Assembly (NCBI RefSeq): GCF_001676875.1
Contig: NZ_JYKA01000015.1
Span: 1-64,000 of the forward strand
DNA from: Chromobacterium subtsugae
GTDB lineage: Bacteria > Pseudomonadota > Gammaproteobacteria > Burkholderiales > Chromobacteriaceae
Direction: 5' to 3'
DNA length: 64,000 bases
In this document: positions 33,417 to 41,382 of the stretch, piece by piece
Position numbering within the stretch: the first letter of the stretch is position 1
Layout of the letters: each line of letters opens with the position of its first letter
Notes under the pieces: generated by a model
The model's database searches: none
Seen by the model: the letters and a program-made list of their open reading frames with translations, nothing else
Told to the model about the DNA's origin: nothing
Made by a program: the position numbers and the translations under genes

Positions 33417-34127
33417 ATGGAAATGTTCGATATACGGCAACCTCTGTCGCGACACCATCTGGACCAGCGCTTTCCCTCTTGCCTGCACGTTCCCGCCGGC
33501 GTTCAGGAAACCCGGATCGAGCCTGGCTGCACCGCGTACGGCTTCGTGCAGCAGGGACAGATGCTCGTCTCCCATGCCGGCCTCAACCAGATGCTGCACG
33601 CCGGCATGTTCTTCTCGATTCCCGGCCCCGCCCTGCTCAGCCCCTTCGTCGGCCTGGTCGGCATCCGCCAGGACTATCACGGCGCGCCGCTGTACGGCGG
33701 CCCGATAGAACGGCTGGGCCGGCTGAAATACATCGACGGTTGCTCCGACAGCCTGCTGATTTCGCCGATGATCAAGGGCGACCCCTGCCTCAACTATCTT
33801 TACGTGCCACCGCATCTGCACCAAACCGCCCACACCCACCCATCGGTGCGCATCGGCATCATCATCGAAGGCGAAGGCTACTGTCTGACCGAACACGAGC
33901 GCCTGGAACTGGTTGCCGGCAAGATCTTCGTGTTGCCGGCCGACGAAATCCATAGCTTCCACACCGAGCACAGCCCGCTGCGCATCGTGATCTATCACCC
34001 GGATTCCGACTTCGGCCCCACCCACGAAGAACATCCGATGATCAACCGCACCCTGGTGGATGGCGTCTCCCTGGCCGGCGACAACCCTTACCGCACCAGC
34101 AAAATCGCCGAATACGTAGCCAACTGA
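33417..34127 (+). CDS. double-cupin protein, first gene of biosynthetic operon
   Basis: 236 residues, AAAGGAT site before ATG 33417. The C-terminal cupin (about 130-215) has HTHPSVRIGIIIEGEG (motif 1, two His) and LPADEIHSFH (motif 2, further His), enough for metal binding. The N-terminal half (about 25-110) is a second, degenerate cupin without the His set. No HTH follows, so it is not an AraC regulator although the domain resembles AraC ligand pockets. It might be an oxygenase, isomerase or sensor for the pathway. Seven bases separate it from the ProRS-like gene. Confidence 0.72.
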   Translation: MEMFDIRQPLSRHHLDQRFPSCLHVPAGVQETRIEPGCTAYGFVQQGQMLVSHAGLNQMLHAGMFFSIPGPALLSPFVGLVGIRQDYHGAPLYGGPIERLGRLKYIDGCSDSLLISPMIKGDPCLNYLYVPPHLHQTAHTHPSVRIGIIIEGEGYCLTEHERLELVAGKIFVLPADEIHSFHTEHSPLRIVIYHPDSDFGPTHEEHPMINRTLVDGVSLAGDNPYRTSKIAEYVAN

Positions 34128-34134
34128 GCGCCCC

Positions 34135-35715
34135 ATGCCAAGAGACGTTCACCCAGGCCCGCCCTGCCCCCAGCTTGGCGCCGACGCGCTGTCCGGCGCG
34201 TTGCCGCCGCTGCCTGCCTGGCTGGCAGACCCCAGACCAGCCGCGCCGCGCCTGCCGTGGCCGCCGCGCCCGGACAGGCGGGACCCCGGCCTGAGCCAGG
34301 GCGAGTTCGCCCGCCTGCTCAAGCACGCCGGCGTTTGCGATCTCGGCGCCGTGCCGGTGCCGGGCGCCTGCGTGCTGCTGCCGTGGGGGGTGGCGCTGAG
34401 CGAAAGGCTGGCGGGGCTGCTGCGCGCCGCCCTCGACGATCTGGGACTGGACGAATACGCCTATCCGCACGTGGTGCCGCAGGAATGTTTCGAGCCGATG
34501 GCCGATTTGCTCGATGCCGAACGCTGCCTGTTGCAGGTCGCCACCGGCCACGACCGCGAACGCAACCGCCTGCGCGGCGTGCTGACGCCCACCGGCGAAC
34601 AGGTGATCGCCAGCCACTGGCGGCAGCTGGTCACCCAGGCCGAGGCGCTGCCTATCCGCATGTTCCAGCGCGCGCGCTACTTCCGCCCGGTCAGTTCGGC
34701 CGACCGCAGCGGCAAAGGGGTGTTCGCCGCGCTGGAGGCGGCCGACGTCTTCGAATTCCACTGCTGCCACGCCGCCATGGAAGAGGCGCAGGGCGACCTG
34801 CAACGGCTGCACCTAGGGCTGGAACGGCTGGCAGAATCGCTTTGCCTGCCGCAATTTGTCGGCGTGCGCCCGCCCTGGGGCAACCGCGAAGCCCTGTACG
34901 AATGGGCGCTGGGCGGCGACACCCCGTTGCCCAGCGGCGAATGCGTGCAGACTTCGGCGCTGTATTTCCAAGGCCAGCGCTTGTCCAGCCGCTACGACAT
35001 CGGCCTGGGCAAAGGCGAGCGGCGGCGGCACGCCTGGCAGCTGGACGGCTTCGCCAGCCGCAGGATGCTGTACGCCCAGCTATGCCTGTCGGCCAAGGCC
35101 GATGGCTCCCTGACGGTGCACCCGCAGCTGGCGGCGACCCAGGTGGCCATCCTGGCGCGCAGCCAGGATGAAGACGAACGGCGCTTTCTGGAGACGCTGC
35201 GGGAACAACTGAAGGCCTGCGGCCTGCGTCCGGCTCTGGAGCGCTGCGCCGATGCCCGGACGCTGACTTCGCGGATGCGGCAATGGCGGCACCGCGGCGC
35301 GCCGCTGCTGCTGCTGTATTTCGGCCGCCGCCACGCGCAAGACCAACCCAGGCTGCGCCTGTACCGCACCGATGCCGACCTCGAGCTGGAAGCCGCTGCG
35401 GACTGCGCAGCGGAGGCGCTGGCGCAGCAGCTGGCGGACGCGCTGGCCGACGTAGAAGCCGACGCGGGCGCCGATGTCCTGCGGCGCGCCCGCAGCCAGA
35501 TCGCCTTCGCCGGCTCGGAGGCCGAAGCCAAGCAGGCGTTGGCGGCGCGCAAGAGCGTGATCGCGCCCGTCAGCCCGACCCGCCGCCACGCGGAGGCCGC
35601 GGCGGCGTGGCAAATGGGAGAGCTGTGCAGTTTCGCGGCGGCGGACGAACCCGCCCCATGCATTTTCTCAGGCCGACCGACCTGGGCGCGCGCCCTGCTG
35701 TCGCGACGCATCTGA
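34135..35715 (+). CDS. prolyl-tRNA-synthetase-like class II aaRS paralog
   Basis: 526 residues. The catalytic core follows ProRS of the archaeal/eukaryotic type: motif 1 region GACVLLPWGVALSERL to YAYPHVVPQE (77-115), ProRS-like LTPTGEQVIASHWRQL (150-165), motif 2 region MFQRARYFRP (176-185), and QTSALYFQGQRLSS to GFASRRML (motif 3 region, 272-312). SLTVHPQLAATQVAIL (325-340) leads into an HGTP anticodon-binding domain (335-440). Motif 2 ends FRPV instead of FRxE, so the usual ATP-contacting Glu is missing. A basic, Pro-rich N-terminal ~70 residues precede. Being inside a biosynthetic operon, it more likely activates an amino acid for a small molecule than serves general translation. Confidence 0.75.
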   Translation: MPRDVHPGPPCPQLGADALSGALPPLPAWLADPRPAAPRLPWPPRPDRRDPGLSQGEFARLLKHAGVCDLGAVPVPGACVLLPWGVALSERLAGLLRAALDDLGLDEYAYPHVVPQECFEPMADLLDAERCLLQVATGHDRERNRLRGVLTPTGEQVIASHWRQLVTQAEALPIRMFQRARYFRPVSSADRSGKGVFAALEAADVFEFHCCHAAMEEAQGDLQRLHLGLERLAESLCLPQFVGVRPPWGNREALYEWALGGDTPLPSGECVQTSALYFQGQRLSSRYDIGLGKGERRRHAWQLDGFASRRMLYAQLCLSAKADGSLTVHPQLAATQVAILARSQDEDERRFLETLREQLKACGLRPALERCADARTLTSRMRQWRHRGAPLLLLYFGRRHAQDQPRLRLYRTDADLELEAAADCAAEALAQQLADALADVEADAGADVLRRARSQIAFAGSEAEAKQALAARKSVIAPVSPTRRHAEAAAAWQMGELCSFAAADEPAPCIFSGRPTWARALLSRRI

Positions 35716-35741
35716 CCCCTATCTTGAGCAAAGGAGAAGAC

Positions 35742-36818
35742 ATGACAAGCAGCCATGCAGACCAGCTGGAAATGATAGTCGGGCCGGTGCGCCTGCCGCT
35801 GAAGATCGACGACAGCGTCAACTACTTCCAGCTGCACTACTTCGAATTCCAGGGCAAGCGCTGGGCCTGCGCGGCGCTTGGCGATCTCGCCGCGCAGGAA
35901 GCGGTGCCGCTGCGCATAGAATCGGCGTGCTTTTTCGGCCACGTGATGCATTCGCAGCAGTGCGACTGCGGCTTCCAGCTGGACGAAGCCTTCCGCCGCA
36001 TCTCGCAGCGCCAGGGCGGGCTGGTGATCTACGGCATAGACCAGGATGCCCGCGGCCTGGGAATAGAAAAGCATTTCCGCATCTACGACTACCGGCAGAA
36101 CCACCAACTGGACACCGATGAAGTCTACCAGCGCTTCCATGCCCCGCTGGATAGCCGCTCCTACGAGGCGGTGGCCGCCATCCTGCGCTTCCTCAAGGTG
36201 GAAAGCATCCTGCTGATGTCGAACAACCGCGCGCGGCTGGAGTTTCTGCGCGAACAGGGCTTCCGGGTGGAGCGCGACCAGATCGAGGCGCCGCTGACCC
36301 GCTACAACATGGCCACCATGATGCTGGAGAAGGAAGACCTGGCCTACCAATGGAGCTTCCAGACCCACGGCGACTGGCTGCGGCCGCTGCAGGACCAGGC
36401 GGAGGCGCATCCCGACCGCCGCGCCGCGCGCATCGTCCGCGACAACCAGCAGGTGGTGGCGGAATGGCAGGGAGACAGCTGGGACGTGGCCCGCCATCTG
36501 CTGGCTGGGCTGGCCCAGCAACCGGCAGGCGAGCTGGTGATCTACCTCAGCGATCTGCCCAGACTGGACGAACTGGCGGCCTACGCCGCCACCGGCGCCC
36601 GCTTCGTGGTGGTGCCTTTCGCCACCCTGCCAGGCTATCTGGAAACGGAAGCCCGCCAGCTCGGCATCAAGCTGCAGGACTGGGGCCGTGAAAACAAGTA
36701 CGCGCAGCCTCGGCCGCAATGGCAACTGGAGGACCAGACCGGCGACAGCCACGTCTATCGCCGCGGCGATGAAAGACGGACCTGCCGCCGGGACGGCGCG
36801 GCGGATGCCGTAGCCTGA
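35742..36818 (+). CDS. GTP cyclohydrolase II-like enzyme with C-terminal extension
   Basis: 358 residues, AAGGAGAAGA before ATG 35742. Residues 1-200 are a GTP cyclohydrolase II fold: zinc ligands C63, C74, C76 (SACFFGHVMHSQQCDCGFQL), R113 and Y115 in HFRIYDY equivalent to KIRAY, and a final LLMSNNRARLEFLREQGF. The phosphate-binding loop RQEGRG of RibA is DQDARG here, so substrate handling may differ. Residues 200-358 are an unrecognised extra domain with VIYLSDLPRLDELAAYAATGARFVVV. It probably opens GTP or a related purine to a pyrimidine that enters the pathway, as ToxB does in toxoflavin synthesis. Housekeeping ribA is separate (5142-5762). Confidence 0.78.
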   Translation: MTSSHADQLEMIVGPVRLPLKIDDSVNYFQLHYFEFQGKRWACAALGDLAAQEAVPLRIESACFFGHVMHSQQCDCGFQLDEAFRRISQRQGGLVIYGIDQDARGLGIEKHFRIYDYRQNHQLDTDEVYQRFHAPLDSRSYEAVAAILRFLKVESILLMSNNRARLEFLREQGFRVERDQIEAPLTRYNMATMMLEKEDLAYQWSFQTHGDWLRPLQDQAEAHPDRRAARIVRDNQQVVAEWQGDSWDVARHLLAGLAQQPAGELVIYLSDLPRLDELAAYAATGARFVVVPFATLPGYLETEARQLGIKLQDWGRENKYAQPRPQWQLEDQTGDSHVYRRGDERRTCRRDGAADAVA

Positions 36819-36827
36819 GTCGCCGCC

Positions 36828-37520
36828 ATGCCCCATCTGGCCCTCTCCACCTCCAGGCAGGCCGCGCTGGCCGCCATGCAGGACGACGCCTCCGACTGCC
36901 TGATGGTGGACAGCTTCAACGGCGCGCCCGCCAATATGCGCGGCTTCCGCTGCTTCAATCCCTTCCAACTCTGGCCCGATCCCGTCATCCCGGTGCCGGG
37001 GCAGGCCGGACGGCTGGCGCGATCGGTCGAATCGGTGTGGCAGGGCTTGAAGCTGGTGGACGGGCGCACCGACTTCGAGCAGTTTCTGGCCGAGCCGCGC
37101 AAGCGGCCCAGCGACGATGAGCGCCGCCGCCAACCAGGCTACTGCTATTCGGACAGCCGCTTCATTTATGGCGACCGGCAGCTGGGCCTCCTGGAAGCCC
37201 GCTTCCTGATCTACCTGCCGACCTATCTGTTTCTGCTGGACAGGCTGGCCCCGGAGCCGGTGCTGCGGGAGCTGCGCCGGCACATCGCCGCCGATGGTCC
37301 GGTGCTGTTCTACGACTGGGACGCCAATCAGGACATCGCCGACACCAGTTCTTCGTTCAGCCACTCCGCCATTCTGGCCGCCTGGTTCAACGGCACGCTG
37401 GAGCGGCGCTACCGCGAGCTGGCCGGCCGCCTGCTGTCGCCCGCCGACAAACCGGCCTTCGACGCCGCGCTGGACGGCCTGCTCGGCCGCTATCGCGCCA
37501 TCCATCGGGAGAAACCATGA
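36828..37520 (+). CDS. hypothetical protein, possible NADAR-like N-glycosidase
   Basis: 230 residues, no signal or membrane segment. Not securely assigned. FNGAPANMRGFRCFNPFQLW, ESVWQGLKLVDGRTDF, GLLEARFLIYLPTYLFLLDRL and VLFYDWDANQD follow the order of elements in NADAR/YbiA proteins (N-terminal SNF-type turn, SEHYYQAxK helix, W/K helices, final L-x-E-x-x-x-D). YbiA-type enzymes cut the N-glycosidic bond of the first riboflavin-pathway pyrimidines, which would suit a gene right after a GTP cyclohydrolase II. The similarity is weak and judged by eye. Gene ends in an ATGA overlap with the ligase gene. Confidence 0.45.
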   Translation: MPHLALSTSRQAALAAMQDDASDCLMVDSFNGAPANMRGFRCFNPFQLWPDPVIPVPGQAGRLARSVESVWQGLKLVDGRTDFEQFLAEPRKRPSDDERRRQPGYCYSDSRFIYGDRQLGLLEARFLIYLPTYLFLLDRLAPEPVLRELRRHIAADGPVLFYDWDANQDIADTSSSFSHSAILAAWFNGTLERRYRELAGRLLSPADKPAFDAALDGLLGRYRAIHREKP

Positions 37521-38899
37521 CGCTCAATCCGGCTCTGGCCCGCCGGCTGTACTGGGGCTGCGAAAAACTGCAAGGCCGCCAGGATGTGGCGCAACGCCTG
37601 CGTTGGCTGGAAGAAACCCAGCACCTGTCGCCGCAGGCTTGCCGCGAACTGCAAATGCGCAAGCTGCACGCGCTGCTCAGCCATGCCTACGAAAGCGTGC
37701 CCTATTACACCCGGGTGTTCCGCGAGCGCGGCCTGGTGCCCGACGACTTCAACTCGCTGGCCGACCTGGCCAAACTGCCGCTGCTGACCCGCCAGGAGCT
37801 GACCGCCAACCAGGCGGAGCTGATCTCCAGCCGCGCCGATCGCGCCACGCTGCAAACCAATTACAGCAGCGGCTCCACCGGCAAGCGCGCCTGCTTCGTC
37901 CAGGACGCCGACTTCAGGCTGTGGATGCGCGCCCACCAATTGCGCACCTACCAATGGTGCGCCGGCTGGAAAGTGGGCGAACCGTTCGCGCTGCTATGGG
38001 GCTCTTCCATCTACTGGAGCTTGAAAAGCGTGTCGGACCAGCTGAAGAATCTGCTCAGCAACCGGCGCGAATTCAACACCTTCCGGCTGTCTCCCGAATT
38101 GATCGGCCAGTTCACCCGCAGCCTGGCCAGCTTCAACCCGGTGCTGATCAGCACCTACACCAACGCCATGCACCTGATCGCCCGGCAAATGGAGCGCGAA
38201 GCGGTCAAGGTGCCGGCGCTGCGCGCCATCCAGGGCACCTCGGAGCCGCTGCCGCCCATCATCCGCGAGCGGCTGCAAAAGGTGTTCGGCTGCGAGGTGT
38301 ACGACAAGTACGGCTCGCGCGAAACCAATATCGTCGCGCATGAAAGCCCCTGCCACGACGGCATGCTGATCCAGGTGGAAAACGTCGCGGAAGAATTCCT
38401 GCGCGACGACGGCGCCGCCTGCCAGCCCGGCGAAACCGGCCGGGTGGTGCTGACCACGCTGAACAATTTCGCCATGCCGCTGATCCGCTACGAAACCAGC
38501 GATCTGGCCGCGCCGCTGTCCGGCCACTGCGCCTCCGGCCTCGGCCTGCCGCGCATGAGCCATGTCGCCGGCCGTCAGCAGGATCTGATCGTCACGCCCG
38601 ACGGCGCTTATGTCGACGCTTACCTGTTCTCTTTCCTGATCATGCGCTTCGAGGAAATAGAATGGTTCCAGGTGGTGCAGGATAGCCTGGACAGCCTGCG
38701 CATCCGCTTGATGGCGCCGGCCGGCATCTCCCGCCAGCGCTGCGACGCCATCGTCGAGCGCATCCACCACCACACCGGCTACCCATTCCGCATCGAATTC
38801 GAACCATTCGACCGCATGCCGGAATCGCCCACCGGCAAATTCCGTCTGTGCGTGTCGGCGCTCAGCGACATCGGCACCCGCCATCCGGTGAACCCATGA
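37517..38899 (+). CDS. PaaK-type adenylate-forming ligase
   Basis: 460 residues. ANL motifs: YSSGSTGKRACFVQD (P-loop, around residue 117), YDKYGSRETNIVAHE (A5), LIRYETSDLA (A8) and SPTGKFRL with the catalytic Lys near the end. Closest in pattern to phenylacetate-CoA ligases and CapK-like adenylating enzymes. It should activate a carboxylic acid as AMP ester and pass it to CoA, an amine or a carrier. No carrier protein was found nearby, so amide formation with a free amine or the stand-alone condensation domain is possible. Overlaps both neighbours by four bases. Confidence 0.83.
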   Translation: MTLNPALARRLYWGCEKLQGRQDVAQRLRWLEETQHLSPQACRELQMRKLHALLSHAYESVPYYTRVFRERGLVPDDFNSLADLAKLPLLTRQELTANQAELISSRADRATLQTNYSSGSTGKRACFVQDADFRLWMRAHQLRTYQWCAGWKVGEPFALLWGSSIYWSLKSVSDQLKNLLSNRREFNTFRLSPELIGQFTRSLASFNPVLISTYTNAMHLIARQMEREAVKVPALRAIQGTSEPLPPIIRERLQKVFGCEVYDKYGSRETNIVAHESPCHDGMLIQVENVAEEFLRDDGAACQPGETGRVVLTTLNNFAMPLIRYETSDLAAPLSGHCASGLGLPRMSHVAGRQQDLIVTPDGAYVDAYLFSFLIMRFEEIEWFQVVQDSLDSLRIRLMAPAGISRQRCDAIVERIHHHTGYPFRIEFEPFDRMPESPTGKFRLCVSALSDIGTRHPVNP

Positions 38900-39963
38900 A
38901 CGCAGACATCGCGGTGGACGAGATGCGCGAACTGGCCGCGCAAGCGCTGCAACGCTGCGGCGCCCCGTCCGCGCGGGCCCGGCAGGTGATCGACGACCTG
39001 CTGGAAAACGAACAGGTCGGCTATCCCTCGCACGGCATGCTGCGCCTGCTAGACTACGCCGCCGATATCCGCTCCGGCGCGCTCGACCCCGCCGCCCTGC
39101 CCGCCATCGAGCAGACCGCGGCCAATATCGCCATCGTCGATGGCAGGCGCGCCTTCGGCATCCTCGCCCGGCAGTCCATCGCCGAGGCCTTGCAGCGCAT
39201 GTGCCGCGAGCAGCCCTTGGCCATGGTCTGCCTGCGGCATGGCCACCACCTTGGCAGGCTGGCGGCGCTAGGCCGCGAACTGGCCGGCGCCGCCCGGCAA
39301 CCGCTGGCGGTGATGGGGTTTTGCAACTTCCAGGGCCGCGGCCAGAGGGTGGCCGCGCCCGGCGGCCGGCTGGGGCGGCTCTGCACCAATCCGCTGCTGC
39401 TGGCCTTCCCCTCCGCCGATGCCGACCCGGTGGTGCTGGACATGAGCACCACCGCCGTGTCCGAAGGCTATGTCCGGCGCCGCGCCCAAGAAGGCGCCGC
39501 GCTGCCTTCCGGCTGCCTGGTCGGCGCGGACGGAGAGCCGGCGCTCGATCCCGCCCTGCTCTACGCCCAGCCGCCGCAAGCGACGATGCAGCCGCTGGGC
39601 GGAGCCCTGGCCGGCCACAAAGGCTACGGGCTGGCGGTATTCATCGAATTGCTCGCCGGAGCGCTGGCCGGCGCCGGCCATGTCGCCCGACCGGAGGACG
39701 CAGGCAACGGCGGCTTGTTCCTGGCGATCAACCCGGCGCTCGCGCCATCCGGCCTAGCCGCCGTCAAAGCCGAGGCGGCCGCCATCGCCCGGCATTGCCG
39801 CGAGACCGGACAGGCTGGCCGTTTGGCCAGGATGCCCGGCGAAGGCTACGCCGAACGCCGCCGGGCCGCCGCCGCACGGGCCATACTGACACTTCCCGCC
39901 GCCACGCTAGACGCCATCCGGCATCTGGCCGGCCAGCACCAGGAGAACCCGCATGTCGAATGA
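38896..39963 (+). CDS. Ldh-family (malate/lactate, DpkA-like) NAD(P)-dependent dehydrogenase
   Basis: 355 residues from ATG 38896 (ATGA overlap). Ldh2 signatures: YPSHGMLRL, the catalytic-His block RHGHHLGRL, VLDMSTTAVSEGYV and GGALAGHKGYGLAVFIELLAG. The family includes malate and lactate dehydrogenases and the delta-1-piperideine/pyrroline-2-carboxylate reductases that make pipecolate and proline. With a ProRS-like enzyme in the same operon, reduction of a cyclic imine to a proline-like imino acid is an attractive possibility. Substrate not determinable from sequence. Confidence 0.85.
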   Translation: MNADIAVDEMRELAAQALQRCGAPSARARQVIDDLLENEQVGYPSHGMLRLLDYAADIRSGALDPAALPAIEQTAANIAIVDGRRAFGILARQSIAEALQRMCREQPLAMVCLRHGHHLGRLAALGRELAGAARQPLAVMGFCNFQGRGQRVAAPGGRLGRLCTNPLLLAFPSADADPVVLDMSTTAVSEGYVRRRAQEGAALPSGCLVGADGEPALDPALLYAQPPQATMQPLGGALAGHKGYGLAVFIELLAGALAGAGHVARPEDAGNGGLFLAINPALAPSGLAAVKAEAAAIARHCRETGQAGRLARMPGEGYAERRRAAAARAILTLPAATLDAIRHLAGQHQENPHVE

Positions 39964-40756
39964 CGCGCCCTTCCATCCGCTATTGAATGCCGGCAATCCG
40001 ATCAAGGACAAACTGGCTGCCGGCCGCACCTGTTTCGGACTGTTCCTGGTATCGGCCAGCGCGCTGATCGCCGAATGCTGCGCCACCCGCGGGCCGGACT
40101 GGCTGCTGGTGGACATGGAAGCGTCCCCGGCCGACCGCCGCGACTTGATCCAGATGCTGCAGGCGCTGAACGGATCGCACACCGCCGGCATGGTGAGGGT
40201 GGCCCGCAACGAGCGCCACTTGATCGAGGCGGCGCTGGACAGCGGCGCGCAGGGCCTGATGGTGCCCAAAGTAGACTCGGCGGCCGATGCCCGGGCAGTG
40301 GCGAATTGCGCCTATTACCCGCCGCGCGGCCGCCGCGGCGTCAACCCCATCCGCTGCTCCGCTTATTTTTCACGCCTGCCCGACTACTTCGCCGAAGCCA
40401 ACCAGTCCTTGCTGACCATCGTCCAGATCGAGTCGGCGCAAGCGGTGGCCGAAGCCGACGACATCGCCGCCGTCGACGGCATAGACGTGCTGTTCATCGG
40501 CTGCGGCGACCTGGCCTGCGACCTGGGCCAGGCCGGCCAGGTGACCGGCGCGCTGATGGACGCCGCGATCGAACAAGTGCTCGAGGCCTGCCACCGCCAC
40601 GGCAAGATCGCCGGCATCTTCGCCTACAGCCTGGAATTGGCGCAACGCTACGCCCGCCAGGGCTTCCGCTTCATCGCCTTCGGCAACGACATGAAACTGC
40701 TGGCGCAATCGCTGGAGCAACAGATGCGCAGCCTGGAGGAATTCGCTTCACCATGA
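39953..40756 (+). CDS. HpcH/HpaI-type aldolase family protein
   Basis: 267 residues, TIM-barrel aldolase of the HpaI/GarL group. Conserved parts: GLFLVSASALIAECCATRGPDWLLVDME, MVRVARNE (substrate Arg), GAQGLMVPKVDSAADAR, YYPPRGRRGVNP, VQIES (metal Glu) and IGCGDLACDLG (metal Asp). The usual active-site His of the EHAP motif is replaced (MEASP), so aldol chemistry may be altered or reversed. Overlaps the dehydrogenase by 11 bases and is the last gene of the core operon. Confidence 0.85.
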   Translation: MSNDAPFHPLLNAGNPIKDKLAAGRTCFGLFLVSASALIAECCATRGPDWLLVDMEASPADRRDLIQMLQALNGSHTAGMVRVARNERHLIEAALDSGAQGLMVPKVDSAADARAVANCAYYPPRGRRGVNPIRCSAYFSRLPDYFAEANQSLLTIVQIESAQAVAEADDIAAVDGIDVLFIGCGDLACDLGQAGQVTGALMDAAIEQVLEACHRHGKIAGIFAYSLELAQRYARQGFRFIAFGNDMKLLAQSLEQQMRSLEEFASP

Positions 40757-40781
40757 TGCGGCTCCCGCCATCGCATCATGG
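40751..40781 (+). repeat. perfect 10-bp hairpin at the end of the core operon
   Basis: CCATGATGCG (40751-40760) and CGCATCATGG (40772-40781) pair perfectly with an 11-base loop and include the aldolase stop codon. There is no T run after it, so it is not a classic terminator; it may protect the mRNA 3' end or pause transcription between the enzyme genes and the membrane/export genes. Confidence 0.5.
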
Positions 40782-40841
40782 CGCTTGCAGACTGGCGGTT
40801 TGGCAAGCCTCTTTCATACGTCAAGACTTTGGGAGATCGAG

Positions 40842-41321
40842 ATGGTCGCACACAATGAAACCAGCGCCGGCGTCGAACCGCGCCCCGCCTCCGGCCGCGA
40901 GCAGGAAGCGCTGGCGCTGATGCGCAGCTACATGCCCTGGGCGGCCGGCGCCGGCCTGGTGCCGGTGCCGCTGCTGGACATGGCAGTGATCGCTGGCGTG
41001 CAGCTGAAATTCCTGGCCAGGCTGTCGGCGCTGTACGACGTGCCGTTCAGCGAAAACCAGGCCAAGTCCATCATCGCCGCGCTGCTGGGCAGCGTGGTGC
41101 CGGCCAGCATCGCCACCACGGTGTTCTCGCTGCTCAAAGGCATTCCGCTCCTGGGCTTCGCCGCCAGCTTCCTGACGCTGCCGGCGTTGGGCGCCGCCTC
41201 CACTTATGCGCTGGGCAAGGTATTCATCCAGCACTTCGAGTCCGGCGGCACCTTCCTCAACCTCGATCCGCAGAAAGTGCGCAGCTATTACCAGGAACAG
41301 TTTGAACAAGCACAAAAATAA
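40842..41321 (+). CDS. DUF697-like membrane protein
   Basis: 159 residues from ATG 40842 with GGGAGATCGAG before it. Two hydrophobic helical hairpins: MPWAAGAGLVPVPLLDMAVIAGVQLKFLARLSALY and LLGSVVPASIATTVFSLLKGIPLLGFAASFLTLPALGAASTYALGKVF. This GA-LPxPxxD-x-x-xxxG layout is that of the YcjF-type DUF697 domain, often near transport or GTPase genes. Function in the cluster unknown. Confidence 0.72.
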   Translation: MVAHNETSAGVEPRPASGREQEALALMRSYMPWAAGAGLVPVPLLDMAVIAGVQLKFLARLSALYDVPFSENQAKSIIAALLGSVVPASIATTVFSLLKGIPLLGFAASFLTLPALGAASTYALGKVFIQHFESGGTFLNLDPQKVRSYYQEQFEQAQK

Positions 41322-41382
41322 CGCCCCGTCCCGGCCGCCGGCCTTGCGCCGCGGCCGGGACGCTTGCCGGAAGCCCTGCCCG

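Noticed and set aside
34135..35715. Housekeeping prolyl-tRNA synthetase
   Set aside because: Motif 2 is altered, the protein lies in a metabolic operon with a GCHII paralog, and its N-terminus is not of the normal bacterial ProRS type; absence of another proS in the genome could overturn this.
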